From NCBI RefSeq assembly GCF_963259705.1, contig NC_081849.1:55834093-55898092 (forward strand): 64,000 bases of DNA. The letters run 5' to 3'. Positions 1-11,040 of this stretch are shown here, in pieces. The position numbers were made by a program, and so were the translations under genes. The notes beneath the pieces are model-generated. The model did no database searches and was not told where the DNA came from. It saw nothing but the letters and a program-made list of their open reading frames with translations. The DNA is from Myotis daubentonii. Its lineage: Eukaryota; Chordata; Mammalia; Chiroptera; Vespertilionidae. The first letter of the stretch is position 1, and each line of letters opens with the position of its first letter.

Positions 1-577
1 TTTCTTGGAATTTTTCTTCCTGGTTTGCATGGGGTTTTGCTGGTTTGTCTGTTTTGTTTTGGCTTTTGTCTGGTAGGTAATTTTAACGCAGCAAACATAA
101 AACAAAACAAACAAAAGGTGAACAGGTAGCGCATTTCCCAAAAAGAACCTAATTAGTTATGAAGCTCATTTCTAACAAACAGGGGTGAAATTGCCTCATT
201 TATCTTATACTACAAAGCTCAAAAGTCATAAACACAGAAATCTTTATTTCAGTGAAATTACTCTTAAAGGTCAATTTTCTCATAGGTGTGTTTCTTCTAT
301 TATTTTATGTATATAGTGACAATATAGGAAGGCCATTTAATATGGATAGTAAAAAACCTTCTATTACGTTCCTAAATCCATTTTCAAGAATTCTTAACTA
401 AGAGATTCTATCTACACTGTATGGATAACATGCTCATTAAATAAAGTCCTTTTCAATCTTTGTTTTTGAAACAAAAGCAAAAAAAAAAAAAAATAATGTC
501 CTAAGTAGATTAGTTACAATGGATGTAAATGATTTTTTTTTTTTACTCATTAAGGATGTTTCAAAAACCTCATCTTT

Positions 578-590
<13 letters not shown>
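1..590. other. AT-rich unique sequence, no gene seen
   Basis: The interval contains homopolymer A and T runs near 480-493 and 532-544. No open frame of note, splice-like exon or repeat end could be recognised. Confidence 0.5.

Positions 591-591
<1 letters not shown>

Positions 592-649
<58 letters not shown>
592..649. repeat. (TA)n microsatellite
   Basis: About 58 bp of uninterrupted TA dinucleotides follow an A-run. The tract directly abuts the A-rich tail side of a minus-strand VES SINE and probably grew from that tail. Confidence 0.95.
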
Positions 650-651
<2 letters not shown>

Positions 652-847
652 TTTTTGGTTTCAGAGATGAAGGGAGAGAGAGAGAGAAACATCAATGATG
701 AGAGAGACTCATTGATCAGCTGCCTCCTGCACGCCCCACACTGGGGATTGAGATTGCAACCCAGATATGTGCCCTTGACAGGAATCAAACCCATGACCCT
801 AAAGTTGGCAGGCTGACACTCTATCCACTGAACAAAACTGGCTATGG
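650..847 (-). mobile_element. VES SINE (vesper-bat tRNA-derived SINE)
   Basis: Read on the minus strand it has a tRNA-like head (degenerate A and B boxes), the VES middle with the mirrored 'atcaatgatgagagaga' motif, and a GA-rich 3' part. The head matches the 'ggatagag' VES type, while the middle matches the 'atcaatgatgagag' type. It could be a mosaic or an intermediate subfamily. The tail merges into the (TA)n tract. Confidence 0.88.
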
Positions 848-1092
848 TCCTTATCTTATTTCATTGGCTTTCTTTCATGTCTGCCCTATTATGAAAGCAT
901 TTCAACCGCCATTTCAAATTGGTATTAAAAATCATTTTCTCATGGAGAATAATGTTTCTAACAATTCAAGAACTTAATTTTAATAATAAAATTCAGTTTG
1001 AAGATTTGATGGAATACTCTTGAAACATAGCCAGAGTTTTAAACTTAGCTAATAATATTGGTGAAGAGAGAAATGGCACTGTTGGGGTAAGT

Positions 1093-1355
1093 CGGAGATT
1101 TTTAACGGGTGTGCCACAAGAATTTTTAAAATATGCAATACCTGTCTATTTAGTTGGAAGCATTAAACTATTTTTCTTAGACTATCAAATAAAAAAAAGG
1201 ACAACAGCCAACACAACAATAGCTGTCCAGCATAAATGAGTCAAAATTATATCTATTTTTTGTCAGATTGGCAAAAAATATATTTTTGGTGTGCCGCAGA
1301 TTTTTAGTAATCCATTTATGTGTGCAATGACACGAAAAAAGGCTGAAAGTCACTG
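1093..1355. mobile_element. Non-autonomous hAT-type element (MITE-like)
   Basis: The two ends are imperfect inverted repeats: gatttttaac near the left end and the complement of gctgaaagtcactg at the right. Each is followed inward by a 'gtgtgcc' motif. No coding capacity is present in 263 bp. Candidate 8-bp flanks (gggtaagt and gggtgttt) match at 6 of 8 positions, as expected for an aged hAT TSD. The family name is not assigned. Confidence 0.65.
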
Positions 1356-1504
1356 GGGTGTTTAAAGTGGTACATTTATGTCATAGGATCCATTCAGTTT
1401 TATTTGCTTTTCATTGCCAAGAGACATTACACTAAACCTAATTACAGGTTTACTCATGTATCCCTAAACATAGTGAGGCATTACTTTTAAAAACACACCA
1501 CAAA

Positions 1505-1680
1505 TCAAATGGAAGGCCTGGGTGGGACCTGATTCCACCAGTGGATGAGCTGAGCCTGAAATCTGTAGCTCAACGCAGCAGCATCCTGGGGTCTCGGCAT
1601 GTGGGCAGGGCCTTGGGGCCTTGGCATTGCCACACCCAGAGGTTAGTACAGGAGTGAAGGTGGGGGCACTTGGGCTTTAC
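1505..1680. other. GC-rich unassigned block
   Basis: This short block is clearly richer in G and C than its flanks. It has no long frame and no Helitron, hAT or SINE ends that I can recognise. It could be an old LTR piece or unique sequence. Confidence 0.35.
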
Positions 1681-1748
1681 ATTTTGGTCGCCTCTTGAAG
1701 TCTCCTATAAACTAAATGCCATGGGTATGGACTACAGGAACAGGCATT

Positions 1749-1963
1749 TTTTAAAAAATATATTTTTATTGCTTTCAGAGAGGAAGGGAAAGGGAGAGAG
1801 AGAAACATCAATGATGAGAGAGAATCATTGATCGGCTGCCTCCTGCACACCCCACACTGGGGATCGAGCCCATAACCTGTGCATGTGCCCTGACCTGGAA
1901 TTGAATCATGACCTCCTGGTTCATAGGTCAATGCTCAACCACTGAGCAACGCCGGCTGGGCAG
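1749..1963 (-). mobile_element. VES SINE
   Basis: Near full-length copy with head 'ggctcagtgg'-type A box (degraded), 'ctatgaaccaggaggtca' anticodon-arm region and 'gaaagcaataaaaatatatt' tail, read on the minus strand. Flanks aacaggcatt (1739-1748) and aataggcatt (1964-1973) are a TSD differing at one base. Confidence 0.92.
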
Positions 1964-3461
1964 AATAGGCATTGTTAAAGAACTAAGCCCCACACCTAAC
2001 TCAAATGCAATCAGCAATTCAATATTGATTGATAACTATAAATTGTCTGATAAATGGTTATGAAAAAGATTGTTCAAGTTTGAGTATCGGAATAAATGGG
2101 AAGTTTTACTACAATTTATAAAAATTATAGCATAAAGCATTTAAGTATATAAAAATTATGTATTTGCTTGCAGAAACCAGAAACTACAATTTCATGACAA
2201 TTACTATCCCTACGAACATTCTAGATGCAGAAGTAACCCAAATTCTATATCATATTTTTAAAAAGAACTACATTTTACTGAAGCCCTCAAACTCATGTTT
2301 TATTTTAAAATAGCTATTTATACTTCTCTCATAGCAGGAGAATTATGTTAATATTATTTCATAAGAAACATGGCTGTAATTACTATAGTGGGGACATTTT
2401 ATGTTCATACCAAAAAGAACACACATTTTTCATGTCTCCAAACAATAAGATATAATTTTTAATGACATATAAAAATGCCTGTATCTAATGCTCATTCATA
2501 AGATATGCTTGTTAAGTCCCAGGAGGCAATGAAACAAGTCATAGAAACTTCAGACAGAATCACATAATACTCTGTCTTAGTTTGTGAAAAAAGATGGATA
2601 TTCTAAAAATACAATTTTTAACCTGAATTACTTTTACAAGAGCAAAGAAAGTTTCTCCTATGTAAGTATATGAAAAGATGCTCCCAAAGTCAAATATTTT
2701 AGCACATTTTTTTCAAATATTTTCCAATTCTCTTTTAAAAAGTAAATGAATATGTGGCTCTATGAGTAATTTTTTTTTGCCTATAAAAACTTTGTAGCAT
2801 AATACTAATGAATTATTTTTTTCTAAATATTTCTTTCTCTGCTTGTTATTGCACACTAGAAATAATTAGGAGAGTTAAAGTGGAAAGTATAAAAGCAGTA
2901 GTGATACCACATTGCAGTGTCCATGCTAAAGAAGAATATGCATACTAAGCACCCAAAGAGGAATAATAAATTACTAATGACAGCAAACGCAAAACTAAAC
3001 CTACAAAGTAGCTAAATAATGTCTAAGCATGTTTAGAACTCAATAGCTTTCAATAATAATTAGATGTTTATTATTTAAATAACTTATAATAATTAAAGTT
3101 TCCCTAAGAAAACTATCAGGAATATTAATTCAAGTTTGTGATAGCAACCATTGCTATTGTTACTGAGCATGGCCACAGGTAAACTCAATGAGATTTAGTT
3201 TACAAGTCACACTCCCAATATCACATGGTCTAAGACTGTACATAATGAACTGAGTAGCAGGATTTCCTAAAGCAGAAACTTGGTCATGGTTTCCAAAGAC
3301 TCTTCGTAACAGTTTCTCAACCTATCCTCATTCCTTTTCTCTAATTGCATAGTTACCAAGCAACGTGGGGGTTAATTTGACTTTCCATGGATTTTGAGAT
3401 TATGAATATGATGTTTTGAATTCTAAAATTGTTTTCATCCCTGAAAAGGAAACACCACCAC
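1964..3461. other. AT-rich sequence without recognisable genes
   Basis: No coding frame or recent repeat is visible. A weak MIR-like similarity on the minus strand lies around 3120-3260 and is too diverged to call. Confidence 0.45.
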
Positions 3462-3470
3462 CTTCCCTCT

Positions 3471-3630
3471 ATTTTTTTTTTAATTTATCTGTATTGTTGA
3501 CAGTATTACTGTTTGTATGTTTTTTCCCATTGACCCCACACCCACCCCTCCCAAGGCTTAACCACTCTATAGTCTGTGTCCAGGGCCTATACAGATATGC
3601 ATACAAGTTCCCCAGTTAATCACACCCCCA
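3471..3630 (-). mobile_element. LINE-1 3' end, 5'-truncated
   Basis: On the minus strand this is the 3'UTR tail of a bat L1, ending in poly(A), which appears as the T-run at 3471-3480. The 'ccattgacccc' and 'atgcatacaagttc' motifs are shared with the other bat L1 tails in the window. The TSD cttccctct flanks it (3462-3470 and 3631-3639). Confidence 0.75.
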
Positions 3631-3639
3631 CTTCCCTCT

Positions 3640-3961
3640 GAAATAAGTGGTATATAATTCTTATTATTTGGTAAACTTAAGCAAGTGAATTAAGAGTTTG
3701 ATCATTTGGGGTGCCATAATACAATTATGTTTTTGCATTTACCAAAATGAGGATAGATTGGACTATGACTATATACTCAAGATACTGCCCACCTGGAGGT
3801 CTGCTGGGAAGCCAAAATAGGCTTTGTAGATAGCAGGGACAACTAGCTGAATAACACAGATTTAATATGTTGAGCTAGACAGTAAAAGAATTGCTTGCCA
3901 TATTCCCTCTCTATTACTTACCAATTGAATTTCTTTATCTTCCTTCCCTCCCTTCCCTTCC
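3640..3961. other. Unique sequence, no gene seen
   Basis: AT-rich, with no recognisable repeat end or exon. It grades into the pyrimidine-rich lead-in of the TTCC microsatellite. Confidence 0.4.
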
Positions 3962-4044
3962 CCTTCCTTCCTTCCTTCCTTCCTTCCTTCCTTCCTTCCT
4001 TCCTTCCTTCCTTCCTTCCTTCCTTCCTTCCTTCCTTCCTTCCT
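3962..4044. repeat. (TTCC)n microsatellite
   Basis: About 20 almost perfect TTCC units, preceded by imperfect CCCTT units from about 3941. The apparent Ser/Phe/Leu/Pro-rich open frame across it is only the repeat translated. Confidence 0.97.
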
Positions 4045-5989
4045 ATCTTATTTATTTGCTTTTACTGAATGTACTATGCTAATCAACTATTTAAACACCA
4101 AATATAAGACAACAAAGTTGTTTTTTAATGTTAATATAGTTCAATAGGTATATAAGGAACACCTATTTAATTTCAGGGAAGTTAAATAAATGCAGGAGTT
4201 TCACTAAATTTAATGCTAAAGAAAAATCCTGATTTTTCTGTCCTGACTCATGGACAACTGCTTACAACTAAAATATAAATTGACTGATAACTCTGTCCAG
4301 TGAATATGAGGAGTCAACAAATAAATAACATCTGAAATCACTAAACAAAGCAGTTTCAAAATACAACCTAAGGTCAACATATTAAAAAAAAAGATTACAC
4401 AAATATTTTTGAAAAACATTTACTTTTAGCACTAAAAGTGTCAATTAATTTTTCAGTTACTATCTTTAGTGCCATAGAATAATTTTAAATCAATAATTAT
4501 GTACCATTAGAACAAATTATACCTTGCTATGTCTCTTAACCAATTTTAGATGCTATATTTTATAAAACTTGTAAAAAAAAAAAAAGGAAAAACTGACATC
4601 TTTATAGTTCCTTCACACATCATTTCCCTTACCTATATTCTGTGAAGACAATCATGCTTCACAACTTAAAAAAAAAGAAAAGGTTTTACTAAAACTTGCT
4701 TCTATTCTCTGAAAATTAGTTAGGTGTTTTACCTTTTGTTTTTCTTCACACATCAGCAATCCTTTTCTGCTTCTGTAACAAGAAGCAAAACTTTGCATTT
4801 TCAAAATGCTGTTCACCTTAAAACTTCTCTCACACTAGAACTAAAAAATGGGGCAATTCTGCTTTTTCTAATGCTATAGGGGAGTGGCTTTACTAACACA
4901 TTCATTATCTTGTATAAAAATGATACGGATGGGAATCAGACTACTTGAGTTATATTGAAAATATTGATATTTTAATCAAATTGAAGAATTATATAGTCTA
5001 ACACATGAATCAGTAAATCCATTATTATTTAGATTGCATTTTTTGGCACTGATATATATCTTGAGGGACGCAGATGACTCCCTGGAATATCATGATCTGT
5101 TTTTGTTTCCAGCCAAGATGCTGTAATTTATATAAAATATTCAGGCTGACTTGTGTATAAGCTAATTGACAGATGCAGGCATTATCATTTGGGGTTATTC
5201 ATTGTGCTGGTGCATTCAAGTACATGGAAGATAATTCAAAGATGGATGGTAAAACAAATATTTCTTCTCCAGTATTATTACTGCTTTATTTTTACAATAC
5301 GCCTAGCTCATATGCTATTTTCTCATGTTTGAAATTATGCCCATATAAGCAGATAATACATGGAGATGAATTCCAGTTAGAAAGACTTTTATAAGATAAA
5401 ACTACTTTCAATTTGCATCACCATCAACAAACCACCACTTTTTTTCTATGTTAAAATAGTTAGCAACATGTTTCATTGGTTTACAGAATTTAAATAAGTC
5501 ATCTGTATTTTTCATTGTGAAAGAACAAAGTGATCTGCTTGTCCACAAAATAATACTACAATCTCAACCTAGCTACAGTATCAAGGTCACCACATCCTGA
5601 ATATTATTAAAAGTTTATAGTCACTTATTTAGGTTAATGACTTATAGATTTTTCCTATTCTGAACAGATTATAGAGATTGGAGAGAATAAATCATTCTCA
5701 TTTTGTATCTATCAATACAAAAACAAAATCTCCCAGGAGCTCTTTTTCAGTGAGTGGTCAAATTTTCATAAAATACTCATAAGATTATTCCTACTTACAT
5801 AATATACTATTGTGTCATTTAATCTTGCCAGAGTTCATTACTATGGATTCATGGAATCACATATGTGAGCAAGAACTCTACTTCCCATTCAGCTATTTCC
5901 CTAGCCATTTAGAACTTAATCATTTGAGACAGATGAAAACAAAAAGCAATATGAAAGAGAAAGACCAAAGAAAGAAATGTCTTTCTTTC
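4045..5989. other. AT-rich sequence, no gene seen
   Basis: Short open frames are present on both strands, but none has recognisable protein similarity, splice context or length beyond chance. No young transposable element is visible. Confidence 0.45.
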
Positions 5990-6141
5990 TCCTATTCATT
6001 CACAAATATTTATTGAACCCTCTTATGTGTCAGGCCATGTTCTAGTTGCTGAAAATTCATCAGTTTCTGCTCTCATGTTGTAGAGTCATTATTTCTCTAA
6101 ATATAAGATTAGAGCATCTATTCTCTACAATTAAAGAATAA
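5990..6141 (-). mobile_element. L2-type LINE 3' end (ancient)
   Basis: The stretch reads like the complement of the L2 3' terminus ('atttattgaaccc...tgtgtcaggcca...ttctag'). It is truncated exactly where the Helitron inserts. It is diverged and the distal boundary is uncertain. Confidence 0.5.
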
Positions 6142-6439
6142 TCTATATATATACAAAAGCCTAAGTTACCGTTAAGACCAGTCGACCGAATGACTGGTCG
6201 ACTGGTCACTATGACGTGCACTGACCACCAGGGGGAGATGCTCAATGCAGGAGCTACCCCCCAGTGGTCAGTGCACTCTCACAGCCAACCTCCTGCGGCC
6301 AGCCAACCTGCAACAGTCCCTCCCCCGAGCCAGCCCCATCGGCCCTGATTAGGGGTGGGAGAGACAGCACGATCAGCCCCAATTGCTGGTCAGGCAGAGG
6401 AACCCCACCCATGCATGAATTTGTGCACCAGGCCTCTAG
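6142..6439 (+). mobile_element. Non-autonomous Helitron (HeliBat-type)
   Basis: The 5' end is TC (6142-6143) followed by the TATAT...AAAAGCC HeliBat leader. The 3' end is CTAG (6436-6439) preceded by 'tttgtgcaccaggcct'. The insertion lies between host A (6141) and T (6440), with no duplication, as Helitrons do. No RepHel helicase is encoded in 298 bp. A long internal inverted repeat lies at about 6216-6277. Confidence 0.9.
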
Positions 6440-6486
6440 TTTATTCATAATTAATTAAAGTATTATTGATTACAAGGGTAGACTGT

Positions 6487-6895
6487 TTAATGGGCACAGA
6501 TTTTCCCCAATACTATATGCATGGCCCTGTGTAGTGGGACTATGGCAATTCTCCCTTCCAGAGGTAAATTCCTATCTCCACCCCATAAATCTGGACTAGC
6601 CTTGGTGACCCCGTTTGGTGACCCTGCATGTGGCAGAGGTGATGTTGTACAAGTTCCAGAGTCTAGGCCTCAAGGGGCTTATAAATGCCACTTTCCCACT
6701 CTTGGAGCCTTGTCCTGGACCTCCATATTGCAATGAAGCCCAGAATGGAGATGACATGAAGAGGAAGATCCAGTATCCCAGCTGAGCCCAGCCCTCACCT
6801 CATCCACCAGCTTCCTGTAGCTGAAGAGCTGTCCGGCCAGTACACAAAAATATGAGAAATAATAAATTGAGGTTATTTTAAGCTATTAACCTTTG
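6487..6895 (+). mobile_element. MaLR-type LTR (MLT1-like), solo
   Basis: Diagnostic MLT1 phrases are present: 'gtgaccctg' with 'tggcagaggtgatg' in the middle, 'gcccagccc', and the 3' 'gagaaataataaatt' polyadenylation region followed by 'ttttaagct'. No internal retroviral genes flank it, so it is probably an ancient solo LTR. Confidence 0.68.
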
Positions 6896-6949
6896 GTTTT
6901 GATGTACTATGGGTAAATGGGTAAAACACACAGAATATTTATGACATTT

Positions 6950-7145
6950 GTCACACTGTGCTAAGCACAACATATACAAAAGTCAGCAAAAACTCTATAA
7001 GCTCTGCCTACAATCTCTGCCCTACAGTATAGTAGGAAAGGTAATAATTCCTCAAGTGCTCACACTAACATTGTGAAAGTGCTATGTTAATAAGGGAAGG
7101 CAGGAAAATAAAAATATTTCATGAGAGGTTATAATGACTAGAAAG
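6950..7145 (-). mobile_element. Possible L2 fragment
   Basis: Weak resemblance to the complement of an L2 3' region ('actgtgctaagcac...tctctgccct...gtaggaaag'). The divergence is high, and another old repeat family would fit nearly as well. Confidence 0.35.
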
Positions 7146-8625
7146 GAAGCCCTTTATGGCGCAGGTGACTGTAAGCACAAAGGCCTCTGTTATTCAAAAC
7201 AACTGAGAATAGGCAAAAGACCCAGAGTAGAGAACTGGTTAGCTCATTGCAAGATTGTGTTGGTAGATTAGGGCCAGCTATTTAGCTTCATAGCAAATCT
7301 GTCCTGTGATGAATGCTGTTAGTAGCAGTGCTGATAAAGAATTTGTATTTCTGTGTGTGTGTGTTTTTGATGCAATGATTTGGTGCACGCGCACCAGGAA
7401 ATGACAGCCATAGACGTTCCTAAAAGATCAGCAGAGCAGGGTTAGAATTTCATTGTTAAAACTCCTTGCGTATTCAAACCCTCAGAGTTGAAACTAAGTA
7501 ACCTAAATAAACTTAATAGCGGAAATGAATTAGAGAGAAAAGAACTCTGGTAATTGTGGTGGTATTTGTCTTTCAATTGAATAATTAGACTTTGACATAG
7601 AAGAAAAGGAATATGATAGGGCAATTAACTGTAGTAATAACCAAACAGATCAACAAGTTTCTATTGTACACAGGCTGACTCTACTGTGTGGGCAACTTTA
7701 TTAGTCAGTATAATATAAAGAAAGAGCATACAAAAATCTGAACTGCGATGACATTTCTCATTCTCTTTTGTTGTTCGAGTAAAAGAAAAGATCAAGTAAA
7801 AGAATAAGTCAATTATTTCCAATCAGATAAAACTAGTGAAATATTTCTGTTGGAAACAAAGTCTCGCTTTCCTCTGAGCTCAAAATATCTAGACACAGCA
7901 ACGAACAATCCTAGAGTTCCCTTGTCTACTAGACTCACATAATATTGCCCAGAAGTACTGGAAAGTGACCAGAATGAGGAGGTATTTGGGGTGGGGTAGG
8001 ATTATTGTTTTAAACAATAACCTCTTAAAGCAAGGCAAGACAAAAAGAAAAATTCGGATTTTTTTTTTTTGTTATATTCAATCACCACAATAGAGTAATT
8101 TTCTCTCATCATCTATAAATCTATCATCTTGCTAATACTTTGGTAAAATCATTTCATTGTAGCACATAATATATATTAATAAGCTACTAGACTTTTTCTA
8201 ATAATCTACTTTCCTTTCCACTTTAGATTTAACAATCACATAATAATCACTGTTCTGCTTGGGAATGAATCATATGCAATAGTAAGGAAATAGCTAAGAG
8301 GGAGATGCAGCCCATGAGAGATTTAATCATAGGAAATGGCTGACTTTTTATTTCCAATAACCATCTGCCCTCGTGGTAAATCAGGTGCTAATGAAGCTCA
8401 GACCCAGACTGCACAGGAGCATAAATCTCAAGAACCAAAAGTTGTGGAGCAACAGACTTCAGAAAAACAGAGTTTTCTAAGGAAATGCACCAAGATTATC
8501 ATATAGAAGGTCACCATCTGCACATGTGTCACAAAAATGAATACATTTGGTAGTCCTAATGCCACTGGCTATAACCTTTCTTTGGAAATTCAGCGCTTGA
8601 AATATTCTGATCTTCTATGATTTCC
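7146..8625. other. Unique sequence, no gene seen
   Basis: No repeat ends or exons are recognised. A short (GT)n lies at 7352-7363, followed by an imperfect CpG-containing palindrome near 7382-7397. Confidence 0.4.
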
Positions 8626-8725
8626 TCCTAGACAGTCAACATCTTGAGGGCAGGGGCTCTTCATGCCATTTTAATCACTTACATTGTGCCTTCGATTTAT
8701 AAGTACTGAATATTTAGAGAATAAC
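8626..8725 (+). mobile_element. L2 LINE 3' end
   Basis: 'cttgagggcagggg' followed by a degenerate '...agtgcctggcacatag...' terminus is the conserved 3' end of mammalian L2, here diverged and about 100 bp long. Confidence 0.55.
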
Positions 8726-8751
8726 TGATGGGAATAAAATTGTAATTGTGG

Positions 8752-9005
8752 CCCTGGTTTATTTGTCTCACTGGGTAGAGTATCGGCCCACACACTGAAG
8801 GGTCCTGGGTTCAATTCCAATCAAGGGCACATATCTAGGTTGCAGGCTCGATCCCTGGCCCTGGTTGGGGCACATGCAGGAGGAAACCAATTGATGTCTC
8901 TCTCTCGTATCGATATTTCTCTCTGTCTTTCCCTCTCTTCCACTCTCTCTAACAAATCAATGGAAAAATATCCTCAGGTGAGGATTAACAATAATTTAAA
9001 AAAAT
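8752..9005 (+). mobile_element. VES SINE, long-tail type
   Basis: Full-length copy: tRNA-like head, a middle carrying a partial duplication of the 'ggttgcaggctcgatccc' region, CT-rich tract, then the 'aatcaatggaaaaatatcc' and 'caggtgaggatta' 3' end. A perfect taattgtgg TSD lies at 8743-8751 and 9006-9014. Confidence 0.92.
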
Positions 9006-9014
9006 TAATTGTGG

Positions 9015-9722
9015 AACCCCACTTTTCAGGCAGGAAAGTACTGTAGAAATTTTTCTTACTCTTTTTTTCCAGCGGAAAAGGCAGCCGAGTCTAAATGGTG
9101 TAGGATTTGTGCCAGACATGAAATTAGACTCAAGTTTTCTGAGAATCAATCAGTATGACTGTCTTCTATGACTTTTGTATCTATCATATCATCATCCTAA
9201 TACTTAACTTCGTATTTCACCGAATCATTATTGGGATGATATCCAGAGTATGAATCAGGACAAAAGTAGAAGGACAAGGGACCACCCAGAACCTACGGTA
9301 TAATTAAATTCTGCATCGCAAAAAAAAGGATTCAAGGTTGAGGACTTGACAAAATATTGATTCTTTTCTACATGGTCGTGTAAAACATAGACCCTATCTA
9401 TCTCCATAATAATTAATTATTATATTTTTAACCATTTGCAAATAATATGGTACAAAAACAAGGTCCTCAAATCACAGGTAAAGATGACATGAGGGATTTC
9501 TATTAATACATGACTCAACCTGAATTCCGCAGCACCCAGCTTAACTTGGCTTCATCATTCTCCACATGCTACAATATATGCAGAAATCTTATTGCAGCAC
9601 AAAAAGTCTTCTCTCTAGTTCTTATAAAAATAAATTTAGAAAGCAGACTAAAAAGAAATCTATATGCTAGAGGCAATTAGTCTGTAAACAGATTTGTGAA
9701 TTACATAAGGCGATACATAGAG
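9015..9722. other. Unique sequence, no gene seen
   Basis: AT-rich and without recognisable coding or repeat signatures. Confidence 0.4.
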
Positions 9723-9903
9723 CAGTGGTTCTTAATTTTCTGTGTGCCAGGGATACATTGAGAATGTTATGAGAGTCATGAAACATCTTTCCTGAAATAT
9801 ACACATAATGCACATGTAAAGGATGATGCCTAAAATTTTGGGAGTTTTACACTTTTCTTGAAAACTATTCATAGTGCCCAGAACTATGGTTAACAAAAAT
9901 CCT
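9723..9903 (+). mobile_element. MER20-like hAT-Charlie element
   Basis: It begins with the hAT end CAGTGGTTCTTAA and continues with MER20-like 'gtgtgccaggga' and 'ttgagaatgttatgagagtcatg'. The terminus is a degraded 'ctatggttaac...' complement. Non-autonomous and ancient; no clear TSD remains. Confidence 0.65.
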
Positions 9904-10609
9904 AGGTGGTATGCATCATAAAGGACAGATTTTTGAAAGTAAATTATTTTTTATTCAAAGCTATTTGGTACCAGCATTTATTATATTAAATCAAAAATAT
10001 AATTTTCAAACTGTTTTCCTATATTTACATGAAACCCATGTGAAATAGTTTTCACCTAAATAGATAAGACAGACATGTGTTATTACTTAATATGTATTTG
10101 AGAAGATGGTATGTCAAGGTGTAGTTATGTACCCTTATGCCATTCTAATAAGAATTCACAAAATTAGAGTTGATTACATTTTATAAGTGGATTTTTAATC
10201 CTCAGTCCATACTCTGCCTCTGGCAAATTTACATTGCTATATCCTAAACACAGTAGCATTTGACTTATTAGCACCTAATTTACTGCTAGAGGGAGAAGGA
10301 TGTGTGTGGAGATATGGATATATATGTAAGTATATCCTACAATATATTTTCACCTTTACTATTGTTTCTTTCATTTATCTTAATACAGAGCAAAAAATTG
10401 ACTGATGTTTGTTCCATAATGCAAATTATTATTCCTGAAGCCAACCCCTTATCTATTCACAATTCCACAAGCAATATGGATTTCAAAGATATTTTATAAT
10501 ATCTAATATTGTTATTAGGTATATTTTAAAATAAAGAATTATTATCAAAGATAGGTACTAGTAAAAGCTAACTAGGAGATTTGAAGTTAAATTTTTCTTC
10601 AAAGATTTC
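9904..10609. other. Unique AT-rich sequence
   Basis: No coding or repeat feature is recognised. The short open frame at 10302-10499 has no support as a gene. Confidence 0.4.
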
Positions 10610-10617
10610 CTCTAGAA

Positions 10618-10829
10618 CAGTGGTTCTCAACCTTCTGGCCCTTTAAATACAGTTCCTCATGTTGTGACCCAACCATAAAATTATTTTTGTTGCTACTTCA
10701 TAGCTGTAATGTTGCTACTGTTACGAATTGTAATGTAAATATCTGATATACAGGATGGTCTTAGGTGACCCCTGTGAAAGGGTCGTTCGACCGCCAAAGG
10801 GGTCGTGACCCACAGGTTGAGAACCGCTG
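10618..10829 (-). mobile_element. SPIN-type non-autonomous hAT element
   Basis: Terminal inverted repeats begin CAGTGGTTCTCAACCTT on the left and complement to CAGCGGTTCTCAACCTG on the right. They are flanked by a perfect 8-bp TSD, ctctagaa (10610-10617 and 10830-10837), which contains the TCTAGA core preferred by many hAT transposases. The subterminal 'gtgggtcacgacccc', 'cgaacgaccc' and 'aggggtc' motifs, read on the minus strand, are diagnostic of SPIN elements. The copy is 212 bp and non-coding, so it needed a transposase in trans. Confidence 0.88.
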
Positions 10830-10875
10830 CTCTAGAAAGAAATGCACTTTCATAATGGTATCCCTCATTATGTTA

Positions 10876-11040
10876 AAAACAAAATGTATGGGGGACTGTC
10901 CTGTGCATCGTCGGATGATCAGAAGCATCTCTGGTCTCTCCTTTCCATATGCCAATAGCACTGTCCGGTGCGGCAACCAAAATGTCTCCAGACATTGCCA
11001 CGTGTCCTCTCAAGAGGGGACAAATGGTCCCCGTGTTGCC
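10876..11040 (+). mobile_element. MER5A-like hAT-Charlie fragment
   Basis: The phrases 'ggggactgtcctgtgcat', 'aatgtctccagacattgcca' and 'aggggacaaatggtccccg' are characteristic of MER5A. The left and right termini are lost or decayed. It lies immediately beside the SPIN copy, but the two are separate insertions. Confidence 0.75.

Noticed and set aside
6254..6458. Complementary frames on both strands
   Set aside because: They lie inside a non-autonomous Helitron with strong internal palindromes; no domain is present.
7382..7397. Palindrome tggtgcacgcgcacca
   Set aside because: Imperfect, short and isolated; likely chance.
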